Positions 36,303-48,706 are shown, counted from the first letter of the stretch. The stretch is 64,000 bases of DNA from Styela clava (GCF_964204865.1 NC_135250.1:6324001-6388000); one strand, 5' to 3'. The notes: generated from the letters alone by a model not told the origin. Translations and numbers: made by a program.

Positions 36303-38088
36303 ATATAGCGGCGCAAGATAAGTAGGCCTACTACAGATATAAATTACAAAGATAGTGGACCCCATACACATTTTTAACACCACATACGTGATGCAAATTT
36401 ATATTCACAAGTATTTTAACGCTATTACAAATAGATCAGAAATAAATCAAAATGCGTTATAATACAATACCCTAACCATTGATTTCAACTGGGTCTTTCA
36501 ACTGTGTTTTGTACTTTGGCACTCAGCCAGTCAAAATAATACACGAAAATTGCCAATTAGCATGTTCCCGATACAGTTGTTGCTGTTTAGCGTACCGGCA
36601 GCCTACTTACTGGTGCGGATGCGTGGTTTTGATTGTTTCGTTGTTTTATTTGCTACAATTTGTTACGTGTAAGCCCCGTATATCAAAGCTGTGCTTCACG
36701 TTAACGTAAATTCCTTTCTAATTTTCGAACTGAAACCAATATTAAGACAGACAGCGCGCGAACTCTCGATGACAATATGGTCAATGAAGACAGTCGGGAT
36801 GATTTTAAATGTAGGACCCTAATGTAAAATCGGTGAATTTAAAATTAAAAAACTACAGCTATGGTCTTTGGAGGCGTCCCGCTTTGAGGTCACAAAAATA
36901 TGGTATCCCTATGTTAAAATATACATACTCCCTAATTATAACATAGATTGCGTAGAGGAAATGTCACTACTTATGTAACTAATTAGTGTAACACATCAAT
37001 GATTGCGCTTGTCATTTGTATCGCATAATAGAACTTCATAATAGATTCTCAACGTGTAAGAGAATTTTACTTCCAACATCGTATTGGATGAACGCATTCA
37101 CACAGTATGATCTGATTAATGTTACAATTTTATTAAGCTTCTGTTACACAGATTTTCTAACAAATACAGATGGTATTCATTCGACTTCAAATAGGAAATT
37201 ACCACAAATTATTTTAAAATTTATTCTATGAATATGCCTAGTTCAACATACCTCGTAACATTCAGCTACCTCGTAACATTCAGAACAACGATAACATACG
37301 TTCAGTTGCAGTTACGCACAAGTTGCCAGACACAAAGGCTAAACGAATCACTTCCTCTGCCTTACGCGCGGTCAGCTGTGAGAGTCAAGTTTTGTTACAT
37401 TTATTCACCTTTAGCTACGCAGCAAGTCATTCACCTGTAGCAAATAATTGTAATACAAATTGTGCTAACCTAATGAATGTTTCCCCGAACATCGACATAA
37501 AATACTTTAATAATGGTTCAATCTAAAAGCTGGTATAATGTGCGAGTCGCACTCACGACTATACGCACAGTTTAGGTAGTTTATGTGTGCATCATAGTCA
37601 GAGATGGACAAAGGCGAATAATATAATATTCCGAATACATTCTAAAATAAATTTTCGAATATGAAAAATTAAATATATTCTGAAATGGGTCTGTTCCACA
37701 AACGATATTCTTCAAGACAATTGTAAACTTGTAGAAATTGAATTGGGATTAATATTTTTTAATTAGTATTCGCTATTTCATTCTGACAATGATCACCTAA
37801 TTTCTTGTCTATCATAAGATAATAAATGCCAAAAAATACATTTTCATACAAAATGATTCTAAATTAATCCTAAAATCAAGAATTTGCTAAATCAAACCAA
37901 TTTCGAATATATGATCCGTTACGAAGATCACTGATTATAGTAATAATAAAGAATATTAATATTAGTACAGCAAATGAAAAGTGAAATTCCTCTTCAAGAA
38001 TAACAAAATTTCCCCCCGTGGAGGAATTCTTTCCCAGGTTGGAAAACGTTGGACTACTTGGCTAAAATTAGCTACCAGTACTTTATAT

Positions 38089-38455
38089 CAGGGGTGTGCA
38101 ACCTGCGGCCCACAAGGAAAAACTGTGCGGCCCGCGGAGAAGTACCAATTTTGAATGGTGTGCCCGCGAAACGAGTTTTTAGTTTTGTTAATCTGGTACC
38201 TGCGAGTAATTCCAATCTATTTGCGTCGCAAAGCCTATACCCGTACCTGAGTGGCACTGTTGTATATATATATAAGCCAAAACGCTAGCCAAATCCTGCT
38301 GCAAAATACAAGATTTTATAAAAACGTGTTTCTCAATGAATTCGTTAAAAGTCGGTGTGACAAATTAAATTCAATTCTTCAGAAATTTCAAACCTGTACG
38401 CGATTAATTCTTTCTCTGGATCTTCAACCACAAACTTACGGACACAATTAGGATG
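38089..38455 (+). mobile_element. hAT element fragment upstream of copy C
   Basis: Starts CAGGGGTGTGCAACCTGCGG with GGCCCGCGGAG following, a typical hAT left end. It continues with sequence that can be read as a transposase-like fragment, but no right end or target duplication was found. The same fragment is at 53903-54270 in the distal block. Confidence 0.55.
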
Positions 38456-38985
38456 CAACAAGGCAAAGAGCACAAGTGTCGTAAACAAATATTTTCTAAA
38501 ACAGAAATATTTGTAGGCTGAAAATGACCATGGGTGCAAATGTCCGTGGATTTAAATGTTCGTAGGTACAAATTGCATGGGTGCAGATGCCCGTGAATGT
38601 ATATGTAGATGCAAATTACATGGGTGCAAATATAAAAGAGCAAAAATGTCCGGGGTGCGATCTACATACTAAAATCCGTGGGTTCATGTCCCCCTGTGTA
38701 CAAATGGGCTGTTATCACGCGCGTTCAGTGAATGATAATTCGTACCTCGCTAACCTAGAAAATTCCCTCAACTTATACCGAAATATCCACTCGAATATTA
38801 TAGGGTTGACGTGTTCCATTATGATCATGTGATGGTTTGTGGTTAGGAGGGTAAAACGCTGACTTTTTAACCAGTTAGATAAAACAATTGGAAAGCAATT
38901 TTATCCTAAAGTTTAGGGTTTTCCTAACAACAGAAAAAGTATAGCATTTGTCATACTTCTCATGCCTTTCAAAGTTATAGCGATT

Positions 38986-39137
38986 CAGTAAAAAATTTCT
39001 GTTTACTCTTTATAACGATAGTCCGCAATTTTTGAGAGCTCTATAATCGTGCAACGTTGATAGCGAGGCGCTCATTTTGGACAACGCCCTTGCAAGGAGT
39101 TTGTCCTCGTCTATTTCTTGATTGATAAAGGTTCTTG
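38986..39137 (+). promoter_or_regulatory. Proximal promoter/5' UTR of copy C
   Basis: Conserved block as in copy A; TATAA at 39042-39046; ATG at 39138. Confidence 0.5.
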
Positions 39138-42100
39138 ATGGCAGAAGAGCAGGTAAATGCATATAACACTATGTCTTGAATGGTGGCTTCTTTTGTGTTG
39201 CTTTCTCAAAAATGTTTAAAGTCGATTTAGCATAGTTTAGAACTTAAGTCTTAAGTTAAGATCAATCTTCTTATTTTTGTCAAATATAGTATAGTTTCAG
39301 AACTGCTTGATCTGGTAGCAGTAAATTCAGTTAAAAATTCAAGTTTGATCGCATCAAATTCTCCATTTAAAAAATAAATAAACAACAATAAGTGACTGAA
39401 TTTGTTCCAGATCTAGCCGGGTTGCAACTTAAACGTTTTGCAAATTATTCAAATGCAGGGTGACGAACTACTTAGGTCTATGTCAGCCATATTCGAAAGT
39501 AATTTTCTGAAATTTTTCATCAGTACTCCCACTGATATACTATTAAACTTTACAATACGTTCAAGTAAACGTTATTCTGTTATTAATGATTGTAGTCTAT
39601 CAACTTTATTTTTTTAAACAGGCTAACGTGATTGCGACCATAACGGAAAACCGTGCTGGCATTGTAATCACTTTCACAAATTCCGTCCAACGTGACTTGA
39701 GACTGGAACACAATGTTGACGGAAGGTTACTACCGGATCACGGGTTTCATATTGAACCCGACGATAGAATTCGTTTAGAATTCGATACTCTGGAAGGCAA
39801 CATGCAAACCCGATACGTATATCGGAACGTCGCCATTGCAGGTGAGTGATTTCATATGGCTAGGCCTGACATGTCAAACTATGTTCCGCGGGTCAAATCA
39901 GACCAGTTGGGTGATTCAATCTGGCCCGCCGGATGCTGCCATAAATTTATGCTTCTAACCAATTCTGCATGCACTACACTGTGGTTTTCATTTAAATGTG
40001 TATGGTGCAATAGGTTTGTTAGATTATGGTCGTAGTATGTGTAAGTTGTATTTTAGGTTGCCACCGAATTTCTTGTTACGCTACGTTTCGTTTTCTCGCT
40101 CACTCGATTCGACGGCGTGATTTTCACGCCCCATTCTTTCGCCTCGTGTGCGGTCACGCGCAGCCTTGAGTTTCAATTTAGTGCCGACAAAGTTTGTTAA
40201 GATCCCTATAACGCTCTCTTAACGTTCTTTTTTTGTTCGTAGCTTACGTATTCCTGCAAGGTAATTCAATCTATCGATTCCCAATGGTTTCTAATAATCT
40301 GTCGTCGCTGCATCCCTTTTCTGCGCCTTTATTCGTGGAGATTGATAGCTAAATAACATCGCCCGCAAGTCTAAATGGTCAAAATATTTGACCCCTAACC
40401 CAAAAACCTTGCTCACCCCTGTGCTAGGACCTAATAGCTAATGACAATTGAAAATCGCGGTGTCAAAAATGTAGTTTACAAAAGCAATTTTATTAATATA
40501 CAAGATTTCGCGATTTTGATATTCTCAGTAAATTGAATGATAAATTTCATTATTACAGGTCAGCAGCTATTGCGACATTCTCCATTTCCAATCCCAGTTG
40601 CCGTAATAGGAAGAGACGAAGACAACCATTTAATGAGATATGGTATCCTTATTAACGACGTGGAAATCAACGGCGGCCCTATCCAGCTGCGGTCACTTGG
40701 AGGTAGGCTGCCTCTCTAATTCTGTCCAATTTTCATGGACAAAAATCCTTACTTGAACTAAAAAAAGATATATGAATGAACTTGATCATTCCCACAACGT
40801 ATAACTTGCCATGAATATTCCAGATGCTCTGTGACCTAAAACTCGTAATAGTTAAATTCCAAACGAATTTCACATATTCCTCTTCACTGAGATAAATACA
40901 TGTATTATATTGAGGTGAAATTTTTCACTTAATATCAGTGAAAATCATTTAATTATTTTTTTATTTTCTCAGAACTAAACAGATTACTGGGCGGCGATCG
41001 CAATTTCTTTATTGAAAGTAAGTGTGCAAATTCTTTGTCACCAGTTTGTTCAATTATGTAGAATCTATTATTGTAGATTGTAGACGCTCAACCCAGTAGA
41101 CAATAGATAACAGCAGAAAATCGACAATTGCGACAATTCTTCTTTCGTTTATTGTACAGTAGAAAGAATTGTATAAGATTCTGATCTATAAATCGATACC
41201 CCGAATATTAAAATTGTTTATAATACTAATTACTCTCTGGTTACCATCGATCCAATTATTTTCTGGTTGACATCTGCTCTTCTAATTAAAAATTGACTTT
41301 TTATTGATCTTATTTTCAAATTGGAAGAATTTGGTGAATCCCCATATTCAGCCTTTTTCTTTAGCTTTTAGAAATGTTCGCCAAAATTACTAATTTTTCC
41401 CGATATAATACTCCCTACATTTTTAAATGGAAATCATGGGTTTTAAGACATAAGTATGGTGCCTATAGGTTCTAAAAAATTCACTATAAAACATGAAAAA
41501 ATGGCAAAAACCACATTTGAAAAATATACACACATAAATTCAAAAATATGGGACGAGAAGGAAATAGAGTATAGGAGATAAGAGTGTAGATTAGACACGA
41601 ACGGGCGTTTAGTGTTTTTTAAATTTGATTTCGACACATAAAAATGATCTTTCGATCCAATATAATTCGTTACACTGCATTACTGGTCGCTCATGTTTTT
41701 GAATAACCCTTATAGTCGGGTGAAAATAGCGCTTTGGAAGTTCGCTTGTTGCGATATGTTGATAATGCCAGCTTCGGACTTGGAAAAAAATAGCGCTAGC
41801 ACTAATAACCCTCTGGTTACCATTGCTCCAATTATTTTCTGGTTGACATCTGCTCTTCTAATAGACCTTATTGATTAAAAACCCATCCTACGTGCAAAAA
41901 TAAAAGTGATTTAAAAAAAAACAATTTTAACATCAACTCTTATGGGGAATGTGATCACCAGAGCAGAAATTTGCATTTTTTGTAATTTTTTAGATATCTT
42001 TCATTGTATACGTGAGCAGTTTTGAGGATAGAATATTTTTTACATCTTTTTTGATATTTTTATCATGATAAACATGGTCAAGATTTTTGATAATCGTTCA

Positions 42101-44672
42101 TTGAAACTTTAATGAGCGCGGTGTTTCCGATGACGTCATTCTCACTAGACCATGAGATTCTGCCAACGCGCCGTGCTCTGTGGGAACTGCTTGTGATAAC
42201 AGAATACTGGAATACCGGTACCGGGACCACAACTGGTGTTCAACGAAAGACCTATTTTGGTTTTTATTGGATGTTATATATTTCATGAATTCCATGCAAC
42301 TATGTACATTTCTGGTACACCTTTCAAAATCCAATGGCCTAACTCAGTTCGTATGTTGAGTCTTGTTGGCACCATGTACCTATCCCAGAATTGGTGATGT
42401 TCAGGGCTGGATTTAGACCATGAGAGGCCCCTTCATATTTTTGAGCTCAGAATTTCTCTCTAAACAACAACACATGTCATTGCTTAAAATTTAAAAATAT
42501 GAGTGCATTAAATTTTTCATTCTCCCCATTCATGGGTGTGAATTTTTAATTAAAGGAATAAAAATTTACTTGAGGCAGTTTTGCTTTCAATTTCTTTGAT
42601 CAAACAACCGCTACAGCCATACTTTAACATAGAAATTTCCAGCAGAATGCGCATAATAATAATTTCCCTCATTATGATGCTGTGGTTGAAACCAGTTGTG
42701 TACAGAATTTTCTACTCTGAAAAGCTTGATATATATATATATACGTTTCGTAGGGTTTAAACTCGTCAAGTTTTCAAAAGATTACAAATTTCGAAACCGA
42801 ATTTCGAGGCTCTAGGTTTCAGCCTGCCTAGCCTATTGGTAAATCCAGCTCTGGTGATGGTCCCTACAGCAAATTTCTGGCCCTAATCACTCAGCAGACT
42901 GAAATAAATGGTTTTCAGCATTTATTAGCAAAGATAGATATTTTAATTAAACATATAGTTCAACTTGAAGCCTGTATAATGATATTATAAACATATGTCC
43001 CATTATCACTGCATTGTGAGAAGGCTTTCCATACTATCAAGTCTATAAGGTTTTAGCGTCTTCCAATGTCTCAGATGGAAACTTCAGTCTTCGTTTCGCA
43101 TATTCTTTTCATTAATACCATTAGCATTTGAAGCTTGACTGATTCCAATGTATCTTTTCCATTGTTGTTTAATGTAATAGCCTAAACGTGACTTCAAATT
43201 TTTTTCTCACTTCAATCATCACATGTTTGAATACCCGAGCTGACTTCTACTGATTTGTTATTAATTTATAATTTTTTTTTATAAATTGTCGTACTTGCTA
43301 AGTGTCCACTAAGTGAAAATCTATAAAAAAAAAAAAAAAGTGGTTTAATAATGAACTACATGTTTAACCAAATCCAAAAATATTCCTTAACTTAGTCAAC
43401 CCGTCCTCCAAGAAGTTTTTGTTAAATTGTTCAAACATCTTAATTAACTGTTAATCTTGATAGCGAACATGGGGGGCAGGGGCTTTTTAACCTAGTAAGG
43501 AGACCGGTATTGTACCATTATAGGTTGGAGATATTCATCTTTTTTGTATACCGGTACTGTACAACTTATCCTGCCTATTGGCAGGCTGGGCAACATTTTT
43601 GTTCGTAGGCCTATTCCAGTATTTACTAAATAATTTAGTTTTCACCTCTTGCAGCCTTGGTACGGTACCGGTAGTTTAAATAACACGTCAGCATGCCTTC
43701 AGTAAATGATTGCTAGCGGTACAGGTATAAAGGCGTAAAACCAGTAAACAAACGTGATAGAAATGGTATGGGTTATAGATTGTCAATGTTAAACGCTTCC
43801 AGTACCGGTACCGTACTCAAAGCGACATTAGCGCCGCATTTGCAGCGCATATCCCACAGAGCACGGCAAGTTGGCAGAATCTCATGGTCTAGTGAGAATG
43901 ACGTCATCAGAAACACCGCACTCATTAAAATTTTAATGAACGATTATTAAAAATCTTGACCATGTTTATCATGATAAAAATATCAAAAATATGGTAAAAA
44001 ATATTCTATCCCCAAAACTACACACGTATACGATGAAACATATCTAGAAAATCTCAAAAAATGCAAACTTCTGCTCTGGTGATCACATTTCCCATAAGAG
44101 CAAATGTTAAAAAAAAAAATTTTACATCACTTTTATTTTTGCGCGTAGGATGAGTTTTAAATGACTAAGGTCTATTGAAAATGTGCTTTTATTAATCTTA
44201 TTTTCAAATTGAAAGAATTTGGTCAATACTAATATTCAGCCTTTTTCTTAGCTTTCAGAAATGTTCGCCAAAATTACTAATCGCTCCCTATATTGTCACA
44301 TTCTCCTAACTTTACATCATGTGAAAATATTTCTCTTCTTCAGATTTACATAGCACGAACGCATTTATTGGATCAACGTGCCAAAGGTAATTATGTTTTT
44401 TTACTGGTATGTTTCCTATATTAAAATGTCCATTTCTGTGTAACTAAATTAAAAATTAAAATTTGCCGTAGTAATTGTACATTCTACATTGTGGATATTA
44501 TTACTCACATGGAAATTGTGGAATGTATTTATTAATTTTTTTTAGTAGTCACTTCAACTAATTGCTTGCTTGCTAACAACCTAATGAGGTTTTCTCTCCC
44601 TCTTCCTGTGTAATTTTTCTATATTTCAAATCCTATATTTCTCTATTTTATAGTTTGCCTCCGTCGAAGTAA
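39138..44672 (+). CDS. Unrecognised beta-rich protein, family copy C (truncated C-terminus)
   Basis: Exons: 39138-39152, 39622-39841, 40559-40702, 40973-41017, 44344-44386, 44654 onward. Exon 3 has one additional codon compared with the other copies (DEDNH instead of DSYH). In exon 6 the TCG-AAT-CAA of the others is TCG-AAG-TAA, giving a stop at 44670-44672 and loss of the Gly/Ser-rich tail (about 22 residues); the tail sequence is still present beyond the stop. Intron 4 has grown from about 80 bp to 3.3 kb by nested insertions, and intron 2 holds a hAT element. The globular part is intact, so a shortened protein is possible. Confidence 0.65.
39866..40421. mobile_element. Non-autonomous hAT element in intron 2 of copy C
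   Basis: Left end CTGACATGTCAAACTATGTT followed by CCGCGGGTCAAATCAGACC; right end reverse complement CAGGGGTGAGCAAGGTTTTT. Flanks GGCTAGGC (39858-39865) and TGCTAGGA (40422-40429) are decayed copies of an 8-bp duplication (6 of 8 match). The same element is at the same place in copy D and absent from A and B. Confidence 0.82.
41213..41411 (+). repeat. Element E1, first direct copy
   Basis: A ~190-bp segment (ACTAATTACTCTCTGGTTAC ... GTTCGCCAAAATTACTAAT) repeated in the same orientation as two separated pieces, 41796-41862 and 44174-44287. The second copy was split by the foldback element 41863-44173. Confidence 0.75.
41863..44173. mobile_element. Foldback transposon with ~320-bp terminal inverted repeats
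   Basis: Inverted repeats 41863-42184 and 43851-44173 start AGACCTTATTGATTAAAAAC and (reverse complement) AGACCTTAGTCATTTAAAAC and stay alignable over about 320 bp to CCGTGCTCTGTGGGA. Inside lie unique sequence, CCGGTACCG-rich segments and a small hAT element (42402-42853). Its position inside element E1 is shown by the uninterrupted E1 copy at 41213-41411. No transposase frame found. Confidence 0.85.
42402..42853. mobile_element. Small hAT element inside the foldback transposon (452 bp)
   Basis: Left end CAGGGCTGGATTTAGACCAT, right end reverse complement CAGAGCTGGATTTACCAATA. Flanks GTGATGTT (42394-42401) and GTGATGGT (42854-42861) match in 7 of 8 positions. Contains GAGGCCCC and no open frame. 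Confidence 0.8.
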
Positions 44673-44755
44673 ATGATTCCAGACGGCGATGAGCATGCGA
44701 GTGTTTGGTCGGGGATTCTGGTTCAAAACGACTTCCTTGGACAACTTTTTATATT

Positions 44756-47588
44756 TTGACATCAACATGATGCAGGTGGGCTGTCATACACTACGTGATT
44801 GTCCCCTGTATAACAGTATGCAATTATTCGACATCAACATGATGCAGGTGGGCTGTCATACACCATGTATTTGCCACCTGCATAACGTGATGCAATTATT
44901 CGACATCAACATGATGCAGGTGGGCTGTCATACACCATGTATTCGCCACCTGTACAACGTGATGCATTTATTCGACATCAACTTGATTCAGGTGGGCTGT
45001 CATACACTATGTATTTATTTGCCACCTGTACAACGTGATGCATTTATTCGACATCAACTTGATTCAGGTGGGCTGTCATACACTATGTATTTATTTGCCA
45101 CCTGTACAACGTGATGCATTTATTCGACATCAACTTGATGCAGGTGGGCTGGCATAACTATGTATTTATTTGCCACCTGTACAACGTGATGCATTTATTC
45201 GACATCAACTTGATGCAGGTGGGCTGGCATAACTGTGTATTTATTTGCCACCTGTACAACGTGATGCATTTATTCGACATCAACTTGATTCAGGTGGGCT
45301 GGCATAACTGTGTATTTATTTGCCACCTGTACAACGTGATGCATTTATTCGACATCAACATGATGCAGGTGGGCTGTCATACACCATGTATTCGCCACCT
45401 GTACAACGTGATGCATTTATTCGACATCAACTTGATTCAGGTGGGCTGTCATACACTATGTATTTATTTGCCACCTGTACAACGTGATGCATTTATTCGA
45501 CATCAACTTGATTCAGGTGGGCTGTCATACACTATGTATTTATTTGCCACCTGTACAACGTGATGCATTTATTCGACATCAACTTGATTCAGGTGGGCTG
45601 TCATACACTATGTATTTATTTGCCACCTGTACAACGTGATGCATTTATTCGACATCAACTTGGTGCAGGTGGGCTGTCATACACTATGTATTTATTTGTC
45701 ACCTGTACAACGTGATGCATTTATTCGACATCAACTTGATGCAGGTGGGCTGGCATAACTGTGTATTTATTTGCCACCTGTACAACGTGATGCATTTATT
45801 CGACATCAACTTGATGCAGGTGGGCTGGCATAACTGTGTATTTATTTGCCACCTGTACAACGTGATGCATTTATTCGACATCAACTTGATTCAGGTGGGC
45901 TGGCATAACTGTGTATTTATTTGCCACCTGTACAACGTGATGCATTTATTCGACATCAACTTGGTGCAGGTGGGCTGTCATACACTATGTATTTGCCACC
46001 TGTACAACGTGATGCATTTATTCGACATCAACTTGATTCAGGTGGGCTGGCATAACTGTGTATTTATTTGCCACCTGTACAACGTGATGCATTTATTCGA
46101 CATCAACTTGGTGCAGGTGGGCTGTCATACACTATGTATTTGCCACCTGTACAACGTGATGCATTTATTCGACATCAACTTGATTCAGGTGGGCTGGCAT
46201 AACTGTGTATTTATTTGCCACCTGTACAACGTGATGCATTTATTCGACATCAACTTGATTCAGGTGGGCTGGCATAACTGTGTATTTATTTGCCACCTGT
46301 ACAACGTGATGCATTTATTCGACATCAACTTGATTCAGGTGGGCTGTCATACACTATGTATTTATTTGCCACCTGTACAACGTGATGCATTTATTCGACA
46401 TCAACTTGATGCAGGTGGGCTGGCATAACTGTGTATTTATTTGCCACCTGTACAACGTGATGCATTTATTCGACATCAACTTGGTGCAGGTGGGCTGTCA
46501 TACACTATGTATTTATTTGCCACCTGTACAACGTGATGCATTTATTCGACATCAACTTGATTCAGGTGGGCTGTCATACACTATGTATTTATTTGCCACC
46601 TGTACAACGTGATGCATTTATTCGACATCAACTTGATTCAGGTGGGCTGTCATACACTATGTATTTATTTGCCACCTGTACAACGTGATGCATTTATTCG
46701 ACATCAACTTGATTCAGGTGGGCTGTCATACACTATGTATTTATTTGCCACCTGTACAACGTGATGCATTTATTCGACATCAACTTGATTCAGGTGGGCT
46801 GTCATACACTATGTATTTATTTGCCACCTGTACAACGTGATGCATTTATTCGACATCAACTTGATGCAGGTGGGCTGGCATAACTATGTATTTATTTGCC
46901 ACCTGTACAACGTGATGCATTTATTCGACATCAACTTGATGCAGGTGGGCTGTCATACATTATGTATTTATTTGCCACCTGTACAACGTGATGCATTTAT
47001 TCGACATCAACTTGATTCAGGTGGGCTGGCATAACTATGTATTTATTTGCCACCTGTACAACGTGATGCATTTATTCGACATCAACTTGATTCAGGTGGG
47101 CTGTCATACACTATGTATTTATTTGCCACCTGTACAACGTGATGCATTTATTCGACATCAACTTGATTCAGGTGGGCTGTCATACACTATGTATTTATTT
47201 GCCACCTGTACAACGTGATGCATTTATTCGACATCAACTTGATTCAGGTGGGCTGTCATACACTATGTATTTATTTGCCACCTGTACAACGTGATGCATT
47301 TATTCGACATCAACTTGATGCAGGTGGGCTGGCATAACTGTGTATTTATTTGCCACCTGTACAACGTGATGCATTTATTCGACATCAACTTGATGCAGGT
47401 GGGCTGTCATACATTATGTATTTATTTGCCACCTGTACAACGTGATGCATTTATTCGACATCAACTTGATTCAGGTGGGCTGGCATAACTATGTATTTAT
47501 TTGCCACCTGTACAACGTGATGCATTTATTCGACATCAACTTGATGCAGGTGGGCTGTCATGCACTATGTGAGTGCCACCTACGTAAT
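44756..47588 (+). repeat. Satellite array of about 38 units of 72, 75 or 76 bp
   Basis: Unit: ATTCGACATCAAC-TGAT..CAGGTGGGCTG.CATA..CT.TGTATTTATTTGCCACCTGTACAACGTGATGCATTT. Counting AGGTGGGC gives 38 units. Three length classes: 76 bp (TGTCATACACTATGTATTTATTT), 75 bp (TGGCATAACTGTG...) and 72 bp (one ATTT missing). The first units are the most diverged. Each unit is an imperfect hairpin: CATCAAC.TGATGCAGGTGGGC pairs with GCCACCTGTACAACGTGATG. The array starts 84 bp after the premature stop of copy C and ends GCCACCTACGTAATGTTGAA, the expected right end of the miniature element found 3' of the other copies. Long frames through it (25-residue repeats) result from units of 72 or 75 bp and are not taken as genes. 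Confidence 0.95.
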
Positions 47589-48289
47589 GTTGAAGTAGTC
47601 GAATCACCAACGAGTTACGTTGCTTTTGTAGTCTATATTAGACAATTTATTGATAGAATGCTCAATCTAAGAGCATTCAGAATGTAATTCCACGTTTTAG
47701 TGGAAATAAGTATTGATGTTATATATTCCACCAATGCTATCTACGCCTTTTACATTGCCCGTTTTTGTAATTTCTTTAAAAAATATATTTTTCTACCAAT
47801 TTATTTTTATCAATAAAAGTTGTTGCCATTCATTAATCATTATTGTACCTTTTTACTTTGCCCTTTTTTGTCATTTCAACAAAATATATTTTTGTATCAA
47901 TTTATTTTTATCATTAAAATGTGCTGTTATTTATTAAGGTACCTTTTTTATTTTCAATGAACTATAAATATATTTACATTTTTGGGATTCTTTCTGGAGT
48001 CGTGACAGGTTTGAGTGTGGGTTATAGAAGTTGAGCAATACATGGTTCAGTTGGGTAAAAATCTTTAGACGAGAGAGTCGGGAACAATTAACTATAGCTA
48101 GCGCACTCTATGGGTCGACTTGTTGGACACGTAGTGGACATAACGATCGTTTCAATATTATGTTGTTGTTCTTGTTCTTTGACACGTTTTTAAAAAGTCG
48201 CTTTTTTCTTCGAATACTGGACCAATTGCTTTGAACTTTTCAGTGGTTAAAGATAAAAATTTTCTCCAGAAGGCTATTACTTTTTTTTC

Positions 48290-48352
48290 GCTATGACGTC
48301 ATCAAAATTATGTGACTCTACGTGTCCATATATTTTAGCATAGCTCTCTTGT
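48290..48352 (+). repeat. Dispersed short repeat R1, fragment
   Basis: CTATGACGTCATCAAAATTATGTG followed by GTGTCCATATATTTTAGCAT-GCTCTCTTG; shortened in the middle relative to 21058-21255. Confidence 0.5.
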
Positions 48353-48632
48353 AATTAAATAACGTGTGACAGTTTTAGTTGAATTTTAAAATAAAAATGT
48401 AATAACAGCACGCGCACCGATTTTTAAAGTATTGTTAAAGTAATTTTTGGAAAATCAATATATATTTTAGACAGATTTAGAGCGTTTATATAGTCTCAAA
48501 ATTTTTCATGTTTTTATTCTAAATTTTCCGGAAGAGCTCGTTATGCCGTCGTCTCATCATTAAATGAATAAATCTACAGGTCGATCGGAATTTAAAACGT
48601 TTGCGATTCAATCAGACAGTCAAGAATAAAAC

Positions 48633-48706
48633 GACGTTCGAAGTGTATTTAAAAAGGGATCATTTGTACGACGTTCGAAGTGTATTTAAAAAGGGATCAT
48701 TTGTAC
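48633..48706 (+). repeat. Exact 37-bp tandem duplication
   Basis: GACGTTCGAAGTGTATTTAA plus 17 further bases ending TTTGTAC occurs twice without change at 48633-48669 and 48670-48706, indicating a very recent event. Confidence 0.9.

Larger units (their letters stand above)
35576..38985. other. Intergenic region between the SRCR gene and copy C
   Basis: Apart from listed repeats no gene is recognised. 38404-38660 is the right arm of the ~18-bp repeat array (GGGTGCAAATGTCCGTGGAT type) that precedes each family copy; TATAAAAGAG at 38631 is the counterpart of TATAAAAGGG in the others. 37250-37895 is absent from the distal duplicate. Confidence 0.5.
34021..40972. repeat. Segmental duplication, proximal copy
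   Basis: Corresponds to 50596-56762. Matches begin in the intron before the last SRCR exon and run through that exon, three hairpin MITEs, the intergenic interval, and exons 1-3 of copy C (D in the other block) up to exon 4, with similar order and orientation. The proximal copy has about 0.65 kb (37250-37895) that is missing from the distal copy. High similarity of non-coding sequence points to a recent event. Confidence 0.85.

Noticed and set aside
38345-38660. Minus-strand frames rich in His/Thr/Cys before copies C and D (also 22274-22560, 26554-26793, 54154-54452)
   Set aside because: They translate the ~18-bp repeat arrays; conservation among copies is explained by duplication of the repeats.
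44756-47588. CRISPR-like array
   Set aside because: Units are head-to-tail without unique spacers, in a eukaryotic intron-containing context; it is a satellite.
44689-47687. Long open frames encoding 25-residue repeats (up to 238 codons)
   Set aside because: They follow the satellite unit length; 76-bp units break them, there is no consistent start, codon bias or splice signal, and the opposite strand also has repeated frames. Treated as satellite, not a gene.
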